Source of the DNA: an uncultured Acidimicrobiales bacterium
GTDB taxonomy: Bacteria; Actinomycetota; Acidimicrobiia; Acidimicrobiales; SZUA-35
Length of the DNA: 38,561 nt
Direction of reading: 5' to 3'
Assembly: GCA_937930695.1 (NCBI GenBank)
Contig: CALHCB010000097.1
Location: 1 to 38,561, forward strand
Shown: positions 16,901 to 24,790 of the stretch, one piece after another
How the letters are laid out: each line of letters opens with the position of its first letter
Numbering within the stretch: position 1 is the first letter of the stretch
Notes under the pieces: generated by a model
What the model was told of the DNA's origin: nothing
The model's database searches: none
Seen by the model: only the letters and a program-made list of their open reading frames with translations
Made by a program: the position numbers and the translations under genes

Positions 16901-19419
16901 AGCTTGCGAACTCGGGCCACCATCGGATCGGCAGCAAAGAATCCGTTGACGTCATCGACCGACGGGAGTGTTTGAGCGCGCTCACCGACCCGATCGAGGG
17001 TTCGTTCCGCAGCAGAGACCAGTCGTTCGGCCCTCTGTTGACGTTCGTCGACAAGCTGCTGGCGACGCGAGGACAATGCCTCGGTCACCTGATCGCGACG
17101 CTGTGATAGCTCGTCGAGTTGTGATTCAGTCCGGGGTCCGGCGGTTTCGAGTTGCTCGAGCTGAAGAAGGAGACGAGCCAGTGCGTCGTCGCAAGACTCC
17201 GGGGTGTTCGCCCGACCAACGGCGGCGGCTATCGACTGCCCAAACAACCCCAGCTCGGTCGAGAAGGCGGCCCCCGTTTCGGACTGCACAAGTTCTTCGA
17301 GCTTGCCGTCGACGCCGGCACGCACCCGGTTGAGCTCGGCGAGCACACCGGAGACCTGTTCGAGCACCGAGGTTCGAACTCGAGGATCCTCGACAACGAG
17401 GTCCCCGACCGTTCCCGCGACGAGATCCATGGACTCTGCGACGCCATCCACTTCTGACAGAAGATCGGTTGCATCGACCGAGGACACAAGGCTTGGTGTT
17501 GCTGTAGAAATCGCCGAAAGCTTGTCGTGGTACGGCGCAAAGGCACCATCGGTGGCGAGGTGAGCGGCGGCTCCCTGGGCCAAGTCGTTGTAGGTCGTTT
17601 CCGCGCGGCCAATCAACTCATCGACTTGAGCGATGTCGATCTCTCGCTGCTCCCTCACGGTGTGGAGGTGCCCGATCTTTCGACGAATGTCGGCGAGACC
17701 GCCGATGAAGCCTTCGGTCGTCGTCGGCGGACTCAAGCGGAGATCTTCGAGCGTTCGAGTTGTGTCCGCCTCGGCCTCGGCAAGGGTCGCCGCCGCTGAT
17801 GCTTGAACTTCTTGGAGTCGTTCGAACTCATCGATGACCTGCTCGGCCACGACACGAATGTCACCTGCAGGAGCGGCGAGATCGCCGACTGATTGCTCGC
17901 CAGCCCAATGATGGGTATCGAGGAATCGTCCCGCCGAGGCGAGCAGATCTGCGTAGACCGCACTGGATGGTTCAACGTCAGCGACGAGCCGACCCAGAGC
18001 GAGCGCGTCGGCGATGCCGCCGACCAGCGACGCATTGCCGATTCGATCGAACTTGGTGGCCTCGCGCGGTTGCGCGGCGTACCACTCATCGGTGGAGAAG
18101 GGCGTCGTCCAAATCTGAATGGGATGGATACGCGTCGGCTCGGCCTCTTCACGGAACACGACCATCGTCCCGTCGTCGAACAAGGAGTGTCCGTGACACC
18201 AGATCGGCGCCGTCACTTCTTGGCGCACCACGTTGTACGGCAGCAGAATCGACCGGCCTCCGCTCCGTTCATGAAAGACGTACAGGACGTCTTCGCCGTT
18301 GGGCGAACGAACGACCTCGAGCAGCTCCATGTCCGTGACGTCCAGATCGAACGTGCGGGCTTCGCCCGTCTTCAGATAGACGCCATCCGGGAAGATCAGA
18401 CCCTGCCCATCAGGAAGCTGTCGGAAGGCTTCACCCAGCGCATCCATGCGCATCGCGGTATGCACCAACAGATTGACCACGTAGTAGCGGTGATCGTTCT
18501 CGCCGTACGGCAGCACATCGATCAGCACCAGATCGCCGGCCCTGGCCCACTTGATCTGACAGTCCTGCAGTGATTGGTCGGCATGTTGCAGCCGATCGCT
18601 CAACAGCAACGAGCCTTCTCCCCCATCATCGAGTCGTATGTCGAGCGTCCCGTTGAGGGGATTCACCACGACACGATCATCGATCGCGACATGGCTCGAG
18701 CCGACATGGTCCGCCCGGGTCGAGAGAATCCACTCAACGTCCTGGCTTGCGGGGAATCGGTGGTCTCGCTCGCCACGAGCGTCGAGATATCGAAGACTGT
18801 TGTCTGTCTCGATCTGCCATCGCAGCACCCGGATGTCATTGAGGCCGCCGCCGGTGCGGAAGACGGCCAGGAGTCGCTGTGCTGAACGATAAAGCTGCTG
18901 CAGCGTGGTCTCTTTGAAATACGTATGCAGCTCGTCGAAGTCTCGGTGGAATTGATCGTCGTCAAGCGCTGAACCAGAGAGACCCTCGGGGTTCGGACTA
19001 AACGAAACATCCGCGGCCGATTCCCCGACTTCCAGGTGATGGACCGCGAAGACGTCTTCCGCCCGAATCTCGGATTTGATACCCGCGGCGACGTTGTAGG
19101 CCAGGACGAGTTGATCGCCGACTGACACCACATCGCGGGGCACCGCGTTCGCTTCTGTCCTCACACGTTCGGTCGCAACGAGCTCGAGCGCCGATGCACC
19201 GAACGTTCCCAGACGCTCAGCGTTCAACGCGTTGGCCCGGGTGGTCAGATCACCAGCTGCGGCGGTGAGACGAGACCGCAGTAAGGCGTATGTGCCTTGC
19301 GCAACCGCTCCCTGGCCCGCGCCACCCTGGTCGCCGTTGGCCGCTGATGGTGCGTCGCCCTCGGGCGAAACACCAGCTGGACCGCTGGCGGGATCGGAGA
19401 CGTCTGACGTGTCGGTCAC
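13969..19419 (-). CDS. Giant AAA+ ATPase ('DNA repair ATPase', DUF3686-like), flotillin-associated
   Basis: A 1816-residue cytosolic protein with no signal or membrane segment. Regions: a beta-rich N-terminal part (about 60-500); long helical/coiled-coil stretches (about 500-880, with runs such as RRQQLVDERQQRAERLV); a further mixed region (about 880-1230); one AAA+ module; and a tail. The AAA+ module has Walker A SPPGYGKT (1298-1305, Lys1304), Walker B ILYLDDIQ (Asp1366-Asp1367) and sensor-1 Asn1414 in MAGNPYT. The Pro-rich tail (about 1655-1816) holds PPPPP and PPLVIPPIEIPPIEV and two copies of an AIExVAxAL helix (1634, 1714). The architecture fits the family databases label DNA repair ATPase, a name without experimental support that I know of. 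The GTG start is 13 bp after the flotillin stop. Role inferred: ATP-driven remodelling at flotillin membranes. Confidence 0.85.
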   Translation of the reverse strand: MTDTSDVSDPASGPAGVSPEGDAPSAANGDQGGAGQGAVAQGTYALLRSRLTAAAGDLTTRANALNAERLGTFGASALELVATERVRTEANAVPRDVVSVGDQLVLAYNVAAGIKSEIRAEDVFAVHHLEVGESAADVSFSPNPEGLSGSALDDDQFHRDFDELHTYFKETTLQQLYRSAQRLLAVFRTGGGLNDIRVLRWQIETDNSLRYLDARGERDHRFPASQDVEWILSTRADHVGSSHVAIDDRVVVNPLNGTLDIRLDDGGEGSLLLSDRLQHADQSLQDCQIKWARAGDLVLIDVLPYGENDHRYYVVNLLVHTAMRMDALGEAFRQLPDGQGLIFPDGVYLKTGEARTFDLDVTDMELLEVVRSPNGEDVLYVFHERSGGRSILLPYNVVRQEVTAPIWCHGHSLFDDGTMVVFREEAEPTRIHPIQIWTTPFSTDEWYAAQPREATKFDRIGNASLVGGIADALALGRLVADVEPSSAVYADLLASAGRFLDTHHWAGEQSVGDLAAPAGDIRVVAEQVIDEFERLQEVQASAAATLAEAEADTTRTLEDLRLSPPTTTEGFIGGLADIRRKIGHLHTVREQREIDIAQVDELIGRAETTYNDLAQGAAAHLATDGAFAPYHDKLSAISTATPSLVSSVDATDLLSEVDGVAESMDLVAGTVGDLVVEDPRVRTSVLEQVSGVLAELNRVRAGVDGKLEELVQSETGAAFSTELGLFGQSIAAAVGRANTPESCDDALARLLLQLEQLETAGPRTESQLDELSQRRDQVTEALSSRRQQLVDERQQRAERLVSAAERTLDRVGERAQTLPSVDDVNGFFAADPMVARVRKLVEDLRELGEPVRADELQSKLGASRDNAARALRDRQDLFDGDAVKLGRHRFSVDDRSRELTIVPTGEHLEAVLTGTDLRLAIHSKGLDDHRDLWTQPLPSENDELYRSLFLAGDLIVDMLHDHAESERSVDLRSALQNEDRERLLVIVRAEVDARLDEGYDRGVHDLDAAAILAAMGPQAIAADTLVTPGAVRARAQVIWAHGFDDSQRDRWTDRGQAGAALGLDRTTVVAMSSELAGELAEGRSTEGQPDEGDHVAARYLMYELLSPDGLKFARSRAAAQLTDRFAGSKAVTSLLEEMEDDLAGATAVLTDYVGRELRAEETHLVNEIVAALVTPELDRRVVEIDLAISVDGLNGRHPTLEGSTLTGRLDELLARVEHHRAVVVPAHKEFGTARREALAEVRKTLRVDELEPKVPEGFVRNQLIDQVYLPLIGDNLARQIGTVDDRSGARSGLLMLLSPPGYGKTLLVEYLADRLGMALVKVSGPGLGHDVTSLDPGQAPSATAAREIERINLSFATGTNVILYLDDIQHTNPEFLQRFIALCDAQRRVEGVWNGESTSFDLRGKRFAVVMAGNPYTESGERFRVPDMLANRADTYNLGDVLDGNAGLFARSYLENALSSNPVLAPLVGTDPADLERFFKAADGEPLDESALTQKYSSAEASEIVAVLRHLRHVQDVVLAVNRQYIASAASADAYRTEPPFLLQGSYRNMARLASKLLPAMTTEEVDRVLDEHYNAESQALTGAAEFNLLKLAEMRGTMTATQRQRWDDILLTFRRQQRLGGDERDPATRVVAAIENVAEALELPRSSVTSQPEPRPIAVESEPAEPPPPPVFNMPPLVIPPIEIPPIEVNVTAPESAQSGAANAELAAQMVDAIEKVADALSMQEPLAARAIDLLASEAAKRRANTPASKVGKSVPPRPPVPRPANPPAPPEKFRRQNKPTFARPPAPPGSGRAPERTAMPDPPAHPNDAEKDDD

Positions 19420-19432
19420 TGAGCCGACCCGG

Positions 19433-21382
19433 TCACTGACCGATTCGACGGAGCAGCTCGGCTACCGAAAGATCCCGAATGCCGTCTGCACCGAGACCAC
19501 CGATGGCCTCAGCGATCTTGGCAACGAGGTCGTCGTCGCCGTTTGCATAGGGCTCCAACGCCTTGGTGGCCAGATCGGAGTTCTCGACGAACCCATCGAC
19601 CGCTTTGCCGTGTCCGATGGCGCCGACCAGACGGTCGACGAAGATATCTGATCCGCCGACAATGTCGATGTCAGCGTTCTCGAGCCCTGCCTTCATGGCT
19701 TCAGCCTGAGCAGTTGCGATACCAACGGAGGCATCGACACCCGCAAGACGCACCTTGGTGTCGGCTTCGAGCTTTCGCACGAACTCTTCGTGCTCTTGTC
19801 CAACACCTTCGAGTTCGCGCATTGCCGCTGCCTTGTCGGTGAGACCCGCGGCCTCTCCCTTGAGCTTTGCCTCGATGGCCGATGCTTCGGCCAGACCGAT
19901 CTCGCGATGGGCAACAGCCTCCGCTTGGCCTTGTTCCCTCGTGATGTCCGCCTTCGCCTTCTCGACGTTGACCTCGGCCATTCCAAGCTTTTCTTCCGCA
20001 CCGGCTCGTGCCGTCATGACGTCGACCTCGGCGAGGCCGGTTGCCGCATCCTCGGCCTGGACACCTTCGGCCAAGCGAATCTTCGCCCGGGCCTCGAGGT
20101 CTGCAGCCTCCATCGATGCCTGAGCCAGTGTCAGCTGGCGCTTGGCTTCGTGACCAGACGCTGTCTCGGCTGCCTCAGCGGCCTTGATGTCTTTGACCAG
20201 GTCACCCTGAGCGATGGCTTCTGCGGCGATCACGACGGCTTCTCGATCGCGGTTCGCTTCTTCGACGATGCGCAACGTTGCGATTGCTTCCTCTTGCTCG
20301 GCAACGGTTTTCTCCACGGCGACGCGGCTGCGGCGAATATCCGCGATCGTGCTCTTCTCTTCTTCCAGCGCCTTCTCTGCCGCCAGAGTCTCGACCTTGC
20401 GGCTCATGTCCTCGAGCTCAGCTGCCTTGCGCACTCGCTCAGACTCGACCGCCAGCACGCGCTCACGGTTCTTTCCTGCGACCTCGATCTCGCGTTGGAG
20501 ATTCTCTGACTCGACGCCGAGCTTCTGCTCGACCTCGAGACTTGCCATCTCGGCTCGAAGCTTTTCCTCTGCGGTAATTGTGTCGATCGTCGCCTGTTCG
20601 CGAACTCGAACTGCTTCGACTTCACGACGCTGACGAGCTTCGGCATCGGCTTGCTGACGCTCGAGCTCCAGCACGGCTTCCCTGGTCTCGACGTTCTTCG
20701 CCGTGATCATCTTTGCTTCGTCGTTCGCCGCGTTGTTGGTCGCAACGTGTTCGATCGCGGTGAGCTCGGTGATCTTACGGATGCCCTGTGCATCCAAGAT
20801 GTTGTTGGTGTCGAGTTGATCGAGCGGGGTCTGCTCGAGGTAGTCAATCGCAACGTCTTCAAGGGCGTATCCGTTGAGGTCGGTGCCGATCACTTCGATG
20901 ATCCGATCGCGGAACGAGGCTCGTTCGGTGTAGAGCGACACGAAGTCCATGGCCTTGCCGACGGTCTTCAGCGCCTCGGAGAACTTCGCTGCGAACAGCT
21001 CTTCCAGCGTGACCGGGTCCGACGCTCGTTCGCAACCAATTGCCTGTGCGACCTTGATGACGTCTTCTTCCGCCTTGTTGACACGAACGAAGAAGTTCAC
21101 CTTGATGTCTGCACGGATGTTGTCCTGACAGATCAGACCCTCATACCCGCGCCGGTCAATCTCGATCGTCTTGACAGAGATGTCCATGACTTCGGCCTTG
21201 TGGAAGATCGGAACAACGGTCCGCCCCGTAAAGCTGACGACAACACTTCGGGTCGTGCTGACCACGAGCGCCTTGCCCTGAGGCACCTTGCGATACAGCT
21301 GGGAGATGATGAACATCGCCGCCAGCAGGACGAACAAAACGATCCCGACCACTACGGCGATCACGATTAGAACTTGGGACAT
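19433..21382 (-). CDS. Flotillin-like SPFH/band-7 protein (YqiK type)
   Basis: A 649-residue protein: one N-terminal membrane segment (about 3-28), an SPFH domain (about 30-200, including QGKALVVSTTRSVVVSFTGRTVVPIFHKAEVMDIS), then a very long Glu/Ala-rich coiled coil (about 215-570) and a C-terminal helical end (AEAIGGLGADGIRDLSVAELL). Flotillins of this kind oligomerise on the membrane and organise microdomains. Length and EA-repeats match E. coli YqiK. ATG 21382 has AGAGGGA upstream. It lies 32 bp after the YqiJ-like gene and 13 bp before the ATPase gene, so the three are one operon. Confidence 0.92.
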   Translation of the reverse strand: MSQVLIVIAVVVGIVLFVLLAAMFIISQLYRKVPQGKALVVSTTRSVVVSFTGRTVVPIFHKAEVMDISVKTIEIDRRGYEGLICQDNIRADIKVNFFVRVNKAEEDVIKVAQAIGCERASDPVTLEELFAAKFSEALKTVGKAMDFVSLYTERASFRDRIIEVIGTDLNGYALEDVAIDYLEQTPLDQLDTNNILDAQGIRKITELTAIEHVATNNAANDEAKMITAKNVETREAVLELERQQADAEARQRREVEAVRVREQATIDTITAEEKLRAEMASLEVEQKLGVESENLQREIEVAGKNRERVLAVESERVRKAAELEDMSRKVETLAAEKALEEEKSTIADIRRSRVAVEKTVAEQEEAIATLRIVEEANRDREAVVIAAEAIAQGDLVKDIKAAEAAETASGHEAKRQLTLAQASMEAADLEARAKIRLAEGVQAEDAATGLAEVDVMTARAGAEEKLGMAEVNVEKAKADITREQGQAEAVAHREIGLAEASAIEAKLKGEAAGLTDKAAAMRELEGVGQEHEEFVRKLEADTKVRLAGVDASVGIATAQAEAMKAGLENADIDIVGGSDIFVDRLVGAIGHGKAVDGFVENSDLATKALEPYANGDDDLVAKIAEAIGGLGADGIRDLSVAELLRRIGQ

Positions 21383-21414
21383 GCTTCCCTCTTTCTCTTG
21401 TTGCTAGAGACTTG

Positions 21415-22059
21415 CTAAACAATGCCGTCGACGTCAGGCGAGACGATGAAACGTCCGTCGGCGTCGACGTCGACGATGAGTGCTTGTGCACCTGACATCA
21501 GATCGTTTTCGATGGCGCATCGCACCTGGATGGTGTGGGTTGCGGCCTCGGAGTCGACGACTTCTGCTTGACCAAATGCGCGATCGACCCGACCAGTTCG
21601 CACCGTACAAATTCGACCGACGAGATCGGCGTGACGAACCGGAAGGGCAGCGACAAAGAAGGGCCGGAGCAGCCGACCGACGCGGCCTGCCATGAAGACC
21701 GAGACCACAAGGGCACCCAGTGCGATGAAGACACCGACCAGCACGCCAGCGCTGCCGCCAGAGGTCGTCGTGATGAGAGTCAGAATGGCTGAGGTCGCCC
21801 AGCCAACGATCGCGATCACAGAGAAGACAACGGTGAGCGGCATGTGGTGGAGGTCGAAGCTCTGAAGCAGCGAGCCCATGAAGCCCGATCCCGAGCCGTC
21901 GCTTCCTCCACCGTCACTGACATCGCCAACGTCGGCATCAATCTCGAAATCGAGAGAACCAGAAAGGATCGCAATGATCCAGTACCCGAGGGCTATGAGG
22001 AGAAGCGTCGTGAAGATGACCGTCGGGAACCCCAACGAAACCTCGATGACTCTGCCCAC
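21415..22059 (-). CDS. YqiJ-like membrane protein with C-terminal OB-fold (NfeD-related)
   Basis: A 214-residue protein. One membrane segment (about 10-32) is followed by an Asp/Gly/Ser-rich linker (about 38-58). Two more membrane segments follow (about 72-97 and 102-124), then an OB-fold domain (about 138-214) with the phrase LVGRICTVRTGRVDRAFGQAEVVD typical of YqiJ/NfeD partners of flotillins. GTG 22059 is preferred because GAAGGG lies 9 nt upstream; a TTG at 22068 abuts that Shine-Dalgarno. NfeD-class OB-folds are encoded next to SPFH proteins and thought to bind them. First gene of the operon, so its promoter should serve all three. Confidence 0.85.
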   Translation of the reverse strand: MGRVIEVSLGFPTVIFTTLLLIALGYWIIAILSGSLDFEIDADVGDVSDGGGSDGSGSGFMGSLLQSFDLHHMPLTVVFSVIAIVGWATSAILTLITTTSGGSAGVLVGVFIALGALVVSVFMAGRVGRLLRPFFVAALPVRHADLVGRICTVRTGRVDRAFGQAEVVDSEAATHTIQVRCAIENDLMSGAQALIVDVDADGRFIVSPDVDGIV

Positions 22060-22148
22060 GTAACTCAACCCTTCATGCCAACGGAGATGTTTGATCCGAT
22101 GGCAAGTCCCTCAAGCGTCTTGCCTATCCATCATCCTGTTCCACCGTG

Positions 22149-22175
22149 AACGTAGGCGCAACCGATTCGGTTCCC
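22149..22175 (-). promoter_or_regulatory. Candidate ECF-sigma promoter of the YqiJ/flotillin/ATPase operon
   Basis: On the minus strand GGGAACC (22175-22169) is followed after 16 nt by CGTT (22152-22149), which equals GGAAC, 18 nt, GTT. This is the consensus known for actinobacterial ECF sigma factors of the SigE/SigH/SigR kind. It leaves a leader of about 80 nt before GTG 22059. No sigma factor gene is in the window. Confidence 0.5.
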
Positions 22176-22178
22176 AGG

Positions 22179-22190
22179 TTTCTCGAGAAA
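22179..22190. promoter_or_regulatory. Perfect 12-bp palindrome upstream of the operon promoter
   Basis: TTTCTCGAGAAA is perfectly palindromic. It sits 3 bp upstream of the candidate -35 element of the flotillin operon and about 95 bp upstream of the divergent acyl-CoA synthetase start. It could bind a dimeric regulator of either gene. Confidence 0.4.
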
Positions 22191-22283
22191 TTCCCGCGCG
22201 TTGTTTCCCCGTGTCCCGCGCTCGACGAACTGCCGTGAGCCGACCCATTTTGTCTCGCTGGTGATTCGGGTCATGCTGAACCG

Positions 22284-23795
22284 GTGACGACCACACAGCC
22301 ACGCCATCTTCTCGCTCGAACCGAGTTCGAACCGGACAGCAAGGCAGTTGTTTTTGGGTCAACCAGTTTTTCGTGGTCCCAGCTCGAGTCGCGCGCTCGA
22401 CAGCTGGCCAATGGATTGATCGCTCGAGGCGCTGGTGACGGGGCTCGGTGGGCGATCTTGGCTCGCAACCGAGCAGAGTGGGCCGAATTCTCGATCGGCA
22501 ATGCCAGAGCCGGCGCGCGCTACGTGCCGCTCAATTGGCACCTGACGGTTCCAGAGATTGTCGATCTACTCATCGATTCCGAATCGCAATTCTTGGTGTG
22601 TGACCCGGACTGCGAAGCGGCGGGCCGGGAGGCAGTCGCATCACTTCCCGGGCCAATACCGATTCTGGTGCTGGGTGAAGAGTACGAAGCATGGTTGGCC
22701 AACCAGAGCGACGACCCCCCGGCAGATCGACCGATGGGGGCGCCGCTCCAGTACACCGGCGGGACGACAGGGCAGTCCAAGGGCGTCACTCGGTCTGATT
22801 TCGCCGGCAACGTTGAGTTCTTCGCAAAACGATGGGGCGGGTGGGGCCAACTCGCCCGCATGCCCGAGGATGGCGTGATGCTGCTCACGACCCCGCTCTA
22901 CCACGCGCTGGGGTCGGCGGGGCTCGGTGCGGGGTTGGCCAGAGGCCATCAACTCGTCATCGCGTCGAGATTCGACCCGGTCGGAACTCTCGAGTTGATT
23001 CAGGACCATCAGGTCACATCAACGCCCATGGTGCCAACACAGTTCATCCGGCTGCTGAAGCTCTCTGAATCCGAGCGAGCGAAATACGACGTCTCGAGCC
23101 TGAAATGGGTGCTTCATACGGCCGCACCATGCCCGGCATGGGCCAAGCGAGAAATGATCGACTGGTTCGGACCCGTCATCATCGAGCTGTACGGATCCTC
23201 AGAAGGCACGGGCCCAGTCATTGCGACCAGCGAAGAGTGGTTGGAACGGCCGGGCACTGTTGGCCGAGCGCAAGGCACACTCGAGCTCTCCATCGTCGAC
23301 GATGAGGGGAAGGATCTTCCCAGCGGAGAGATTGGAACGATTTACGCCAAACGAAGCGACGGAGCGCCCACCTATCACGGTGCTCCCGACAAAACAGCAG
23401 AAGGCCGACTGCCTGATGGTCGATTCACAGTCGGCGACGTCGGCTGGATGGATGGCGACGGATTTCTGTTCTTGGCCGACCGCCGAGTCGACCTCATCTT
23501 GCTCGGCGGTTCAAATGTCTATCCAGCCGAGATCGAGGGAGTCATGAGCGCTCATCCATCGATCGCAGACGTTGCGGTCTTCGGCATCCCGGATCCTGAC
23601 ATGGGGCAGTCCATCAAGGCCGTCATCGAAGCAGTGCCGGGCACCACCCCCGACATCGCCGACATCCTGACGTTCGTGCGTGGTCAACTCGCTGGCTTCA
23701 AGATCCCAAAGTCCATCGACGTGGTCGATCAGCTCCCGCGGGAAGCGAGCGGGAAACTCAAAAAGCGCAAACTCCGCGATCCGTACTGGACCTAA
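22284..23795 (+). CDS. AMP-forming acyl-CoA synthetase/ligase
   Basis: A 503-residue adenylate-forming enzyme that activates a carboxylic acid with ATP and CoA. Visible motifs: P-loop-like YTGGTTGQSKGV (about 157-168), the aromatic/GSSEG motif ELYGSSEGTGP, TVGDVGWMDGDGFLFLADR, the hinge and linker region up to SNVYPAEIEG, and the C-terminal catalytic lysine region REASGKLKKRKLR. Fatty-acid or aromatic-acid substrates are both possible. The GTG at 22284 has no Shine-Dalgarno, and a CATGCT box ends 6 nt before it, a weak leaderless promoter. The operon of the flotillin is divergent; a DUF4214 gene is convergent. Confidence 0.88.
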   Translation: MTTTQPRHLLARTEFEPDSKAVVFGSTSFSWSQLESRARQLANGLIARGAGDGARWAILARNRAEWAEFSIGNARAGARYVPLNWHLTVPEIVDLLIDSESQFLVCDPDCEAAGREAVASLPGPIPILVLGEEYEAWLANQSDDPPADRPMGAPLQYTGGTTGQSKGVTRSDFAGNVEFFAKRWGGWGQLARMPEDGVMLLTTPLYHALGSAGLGAGLARGHQLVIASRFDPVGTLELIQDHQVTSTPMVPTQFIRLLKLSESERAKYDVSSLKWVLHTAAPCPAWAKREMIDWFGPVIIELYGSSEGTGPVIATSEEWLERPGTVGRAQGTLELSIVDDEGKDLPSGEIGTIYAKRSDGAPTYHGAPDKTAEGRLPDGRFTVGDVGWMDGDGFLFLADRRVDLILLGGSNVYPAEIEGVMSAHPSIADVAVFGIPDPDMGQSIKAVIEAVPGTTPDIADILTFVRGQLAGFKIPKSIDVVDQLPREASGKLKKRKLRDPYWT

Positions 23796-23813
23796 CGGTC
23801 GGGTTGCCCCGAG

Positions 23814-24662
23814 CTACTGAAGGCCGCACGGGTTGCCGGCCCATGCTTCTGTCAGCGCGTCACAGGAGAACTTCCCTGGCACCAGCACGACCGACCAAAG
23901 CTGGTCGTCAGCCACGGTGATCTGCAGGAAGTTGCCGGCCACTGGCATGAACCCGAGATGGAGGCGGAATGCTGCAACATCGTTCTCTTGCAGGCTCGGG
24001 GCCGGATTGCCAAGGAACCCGCCGTTGTTGTCGATGGGGTGCACGAAGGTCTTCCACGTGCCACCAGCGACTGGTGGGGCAAGCAAGGTGAACCACGAAG
24101 CTGGCGCAACTGTGTACGGCACAACTTGGGGGCCAAGGCCACAGACCATCACGGTGTCGGACGGAAAGGCGGAGAAGTAGCCGGCTGCCGGAACGTTGGT
24201 TCCAGTCTTGGCGACGTATTCCTGGCTCTCGGAGAAGTTGCGCATGACTCGCCCTCGAGTCATGAGTTCCTGGTCGAGCTGCCCCGTCCAGAAGTCGAAG
24301 CCTTCCTGATCGGGGGTGCGACCAAGGACGTTCTCGTAGATGAGGCCAACGAACTCTGCGTTGGTCTTGTCGCCGTAGAGAAGGCCGAACTCGGTGCTCA
24401 TCGAGAAGAAGTCGGAGATGTCATCGAGGCTTTGGCCTCCCTCGACCCGCCCGACCCAGAAATCGAAACCGTCCTGGTCAGGAGCCCGCAGGAAGTACGC
24501 CTGATAGAGCCGCACAACGGGATCGGTTAGCCACGGACACTCGGTGAGCGGCGTGGTCGCGCTGCCGTCCTGGGCACTGGCAGGGACCGGAGCAGCCACC
24601 GATGTTGCGGCAACGATCACTGAGAACAGAGCCACCGCGACGAACTTGAACCTGGACAACAT
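23814..24662 (-). CDS. Secreted DUF4214-domain protein
   Basis: A 282-residue protein from ATG 24662, which has GGGAG 7 nt upstream and begins a clean signal peptide (about 1-30, ending near ASA). Residues about 45-145 form two tandem copies of a DUF4214 unit (AYFLRAPDQDGFDFWV..., then ENVLGRTPDQEGFDFWT...). The C-terminal half (about 150-282) resembles no family I can name and has Cys near the end. DUF4214 occurs in secreted, surface or S-layer-linked proteins and may bind calcium or sugars, but the role is unproven. A paralogue is encoded at 37690-38535. An in-frame extension to 24896 is not credible. Confidence 0.85.
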   Translation of the reverse strand: MLSRFKFVAVALFSVIVAATSVAAPVPASAQDGSATTPLTECPWLTDPVVRLYQAYFLRAPDQDGFDFWVGRVEGGQSLDDISDFFSMSTEFGLLYGDKTNAEFVGLIYENVLGRTPDQEGFDFWTGQLDQELMTRGRVMRNFSESQEYVAKTGTNVPAAGYFSAFPSDTVMVCGLGPQVVPYTVAPASWFTLLAPPVAGGTWKTFVHPIDNNGGFLGNPAPSLQENDVAAFRLHLGFMPVAGNFLQITVADDQLWSVVLVPGKFSCDALTEAWAGNPCGLQ

Positions 24663-24755
24663 CGTTTCTCCCTCGGCCTCGGATCCTCCCGAGGTGTGAC
24701 GGCGAGCGTACAACTCTGCCGCAACCGTCGCCACGACGACAACAGGGCCGTCGTC

Positions 24756-24784
24756 CTGACAGCAGCGCAATAGCTCGATACATT
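24756..24784 (+). promoter_or_regulatory. Promoter of the acyl-CoA dehydrogenase gene (leaderless)
   Basis: CTGACA (24756-24761), a 17-nt spacer and TACATT (24779-24784) resemble the housekeeping sigma consensus. The -10 box ends 6 nt before the GTG start at 24791. This is the best-formed -35/-10 pair in the window. Confidence 0.6.
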
Positions 24785-24790
24785 CCTGCC

